This document shows positions 57,234 through 64,000 of a stretch of DNA of 64,000 bases, in pieces. Every line of letters begins with the position of its first letter. The first letter of the stretch is position 1. Source of the DNA: Tachypleus tridentatus. Its lineage: Eukaryota > Arthropoda > Merostomata > Xiphosura > Limulidae. Under the pieces are notes generated by a model. It worked only from the letters and a program-made list of their open reading frames with translations, did not search any database and was not told where the DNA came from. The position numbers and the translations under genes were made by a program. Where the stretch lies: contig NC_134829.1 in NCBI RefSeq assembly GCF_004210375.1, positions 30,334,034-30,398,033 of the forward strand, read 5' to 3'.

Positions 57234-57821
57234 GAAGCAACGACCTTCCACATTGTTTTCAGCCTGAGAAATATGTAGTAATACTTTTCCTTTCCATATA
57301 ATTTTAAAAAATACCTTTTTACTTTATGTTTTTTGATATATATACGGCTATTGGTAAGCTAAGATCTACCTATGTCTCTTCAATGAGTTAACACAAAGAT
57401 CATTTCAATTTTAAAAACTCAAAGAACTTTTTCTTGTCTCTAATTTAACTGTTTTAACAGTTAACATTTTCTACTGAAGTCAACATATGCTGAGACTAAT
57501 TTTCTACTGTTTTAGGTAATTTAAAATTTAAAAAGATGGATATGTTGAAAATAGAAATATTTTAAATATTCTTAGAAGGTTCAAAATACTCTAAACATAC
57601 TAAAAGTAGAATCATTGTATCTAAGTGAATGGTGGTCTCCAAAAAACTAAAAGCAAATTACTTTGTTGAATAGTTTTATGCAAACTGATATTGTAATAGA
57701 CATCATTAATAAAACTACCATGCTTAAATCTTTGATTTCTTTTCTTAAAACCCAATCATGAAAAACTTTAATGAGTAGAATTTCAATTATATTCCAATCA
57801 TCCAGTGAGAGAAAAGCCTTC

Positions 57822-57841
57822 ATATATATATATATATATAT
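57822..57841. repeat. (AT)n microsatellite
   Basis: About 10 AT units. Confidence 0.92.
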
Positions 57842-58225
57842 TAATAAACTATAATGTTATGGCTATTACTCTCCATTATGACATAAACTGTGCCATCAAA
57901 TCTTATACCTCAAGTTCAATATCTTTACAAGTATCTGAAAAAAAATTAAATAATTTACTTGGGATGCCCAAGTAAAAGAAGTGTTTATCAAACACTCTCA
58001 CACGTGTCTTCAATTTGTAGTCATGGGGGAATGTTACCTAGACTAACTTACAATCAGTCTCTGCTCAGTGCTCTTCAGATCAGCATAGCACATTTAAATG
58101 TCCTTCAGGTTTCAAGGCAGCTTGATCACAACTGATGACATAAGACACCTTGCAAAGCTATTAAAATATCATAACTGATGTCCAGCAGGTCAGCTACACC
58201 AGCCATATGTGAATTTTAATGTATT

Positions 58226-63725
<5,500 letters not shown>

Positions 63726-64000
63726 AAATGATTTAATCAAATTTTCTTACTTTTTCCAACTGTTGTGTTTATTTGACTTGCAGTGTTCGAAAACGTGTGA
63801 AGGTGACTTATGTTCTTTAAATCTGGTTTCCATTTTTCTACTTGTGTTTTCAATATAGAAGTCGTGGCAGTTATCACATTGTATTTTATAAATAATGTTG
63901 GTGTGGTGTTTGTCAGTGTAGTTTTTACATAGTATAGACCTCAGTTTTGTGCCTGGTTTTTGAATAAATTTGGTATTAACTGGAATGTCATTTTGTTACT
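63726..64000 (-). pseudogene. Penelope-like element GIY-YIG endonuclease fragment
   Basis: The minus strand is open from the right edge to a stop near 63724. It shows the GIY-YIG layout of Penelope-like retroelements: IIYKIQCDNCHDFYIENTSR (GIY as IIY, YIG as YIE), then METRFKEHK and VFEHCKSNKHNSW. The catalytic Gly of YIG is replaced by Glu, and only the C-terminal part is within the window. It lies in an intron of the HECT ligase gene, in the same orientation. Not viral; probably a dead retroelement copy, though the reverse transcriptase may lie beyond 64000. Confidence 0.85.

Larger units (their letters stand above)
52446..58225 (-). other. 3' flank / likely 3' UTR region of the HECT ligase gene
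   Basis: No coding exon recognised over 5.8 kb. CpG is rare here compared with the left part of the window, and young SINEs are absent. It lies immediately downstream of the minus-strand stop codon at 58226, so some of it should be 3' UTR; many AATAAA-type signals exist on that strand and I cannot choose the true one. A 94-codon plus frame at 54697-54981 shows no family features. Confidence 0.5.

Overview
The window looks like intron-rich, repeat-laden arthropod nuclear DNA. Over 50 tRNA-derived SINE copies of three related families, many minisatellite arrays and short exons split by long introns rule out a prokaryote, plasmid or virus. From recollection of the SINE consensus (head starting GCCCGGCATGGCCAGGTGG), the best guess is a horseshoe crab (Xiphosura). 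That is inference; only the repeats and one spliced gene are seen.

Layout. Positions 1 to about 52.4 kb are intergenic or deep-intronic and hold no convincing complete gene. They carry (i) SINE-A, about 280 bp, with a Thr-like tRNA head, a long body and an (AAAC)n tail; (ii) SINE-B, about 120 bp, with a head starting CCCCCCGCTAGTACAGCGG; (iii) SINE-C, about 125 bp, with a head starting CCCCTAGTGGCACAGCGG. All three end in a similar 3' segment (AGATAGCCC...TGTAGCTTTG). Many copies have clean 9-14 bp target-site duplications (TSDs), and several are nested or 5'-truncated. Between them lie minisatellites with units of 35, 37, 51, 42, 79, 82, 26, 32, 41 and about 95 bp. Decayed elements are a Tc1/mariner transposase (43.2-44.0 kb) and two Penelope-like 3' ends (41.7 and 51.9 kb). 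Possible regulatory islands are an RFX X-box plus CCAAT in CpG-rich DNA at 25.7 kb, an ETS/YY1-like cluster at 23.2 kb and a GC-rich block at 47.9-48.1 kb. One candidate orphan exon is at 16.8-17.05 kb.

From about 52.5 kb to the end, CpG dinucleotides become rare and young SINEs disappear. This part holds the 3' end of a minus-strand gene: the last three coding exons (61988-62108, 60188-60389, 58226-58398) of a NEDD4-family HECT E3 ubiquitin ligase of the Su(dx)/WWP1/ITCH type, including the catalytic cysteine and stop codon. The rest of the gene lies beyond position 64000. A Penelope-like GIY-YIG endonuclease fragment sits in its next intron at the right edge.

The SINEs have pol III promoter heads and a shared tail, which suggests copying by a common LINE not seen here. 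The long ORFs over the 51- and 42-bp arrays are products of repeat period, not genes. The strongest results are the HECT exons, the TSD-bounded SINEs and the arrays; the regulatory islands and orphan exon are hypotheses.
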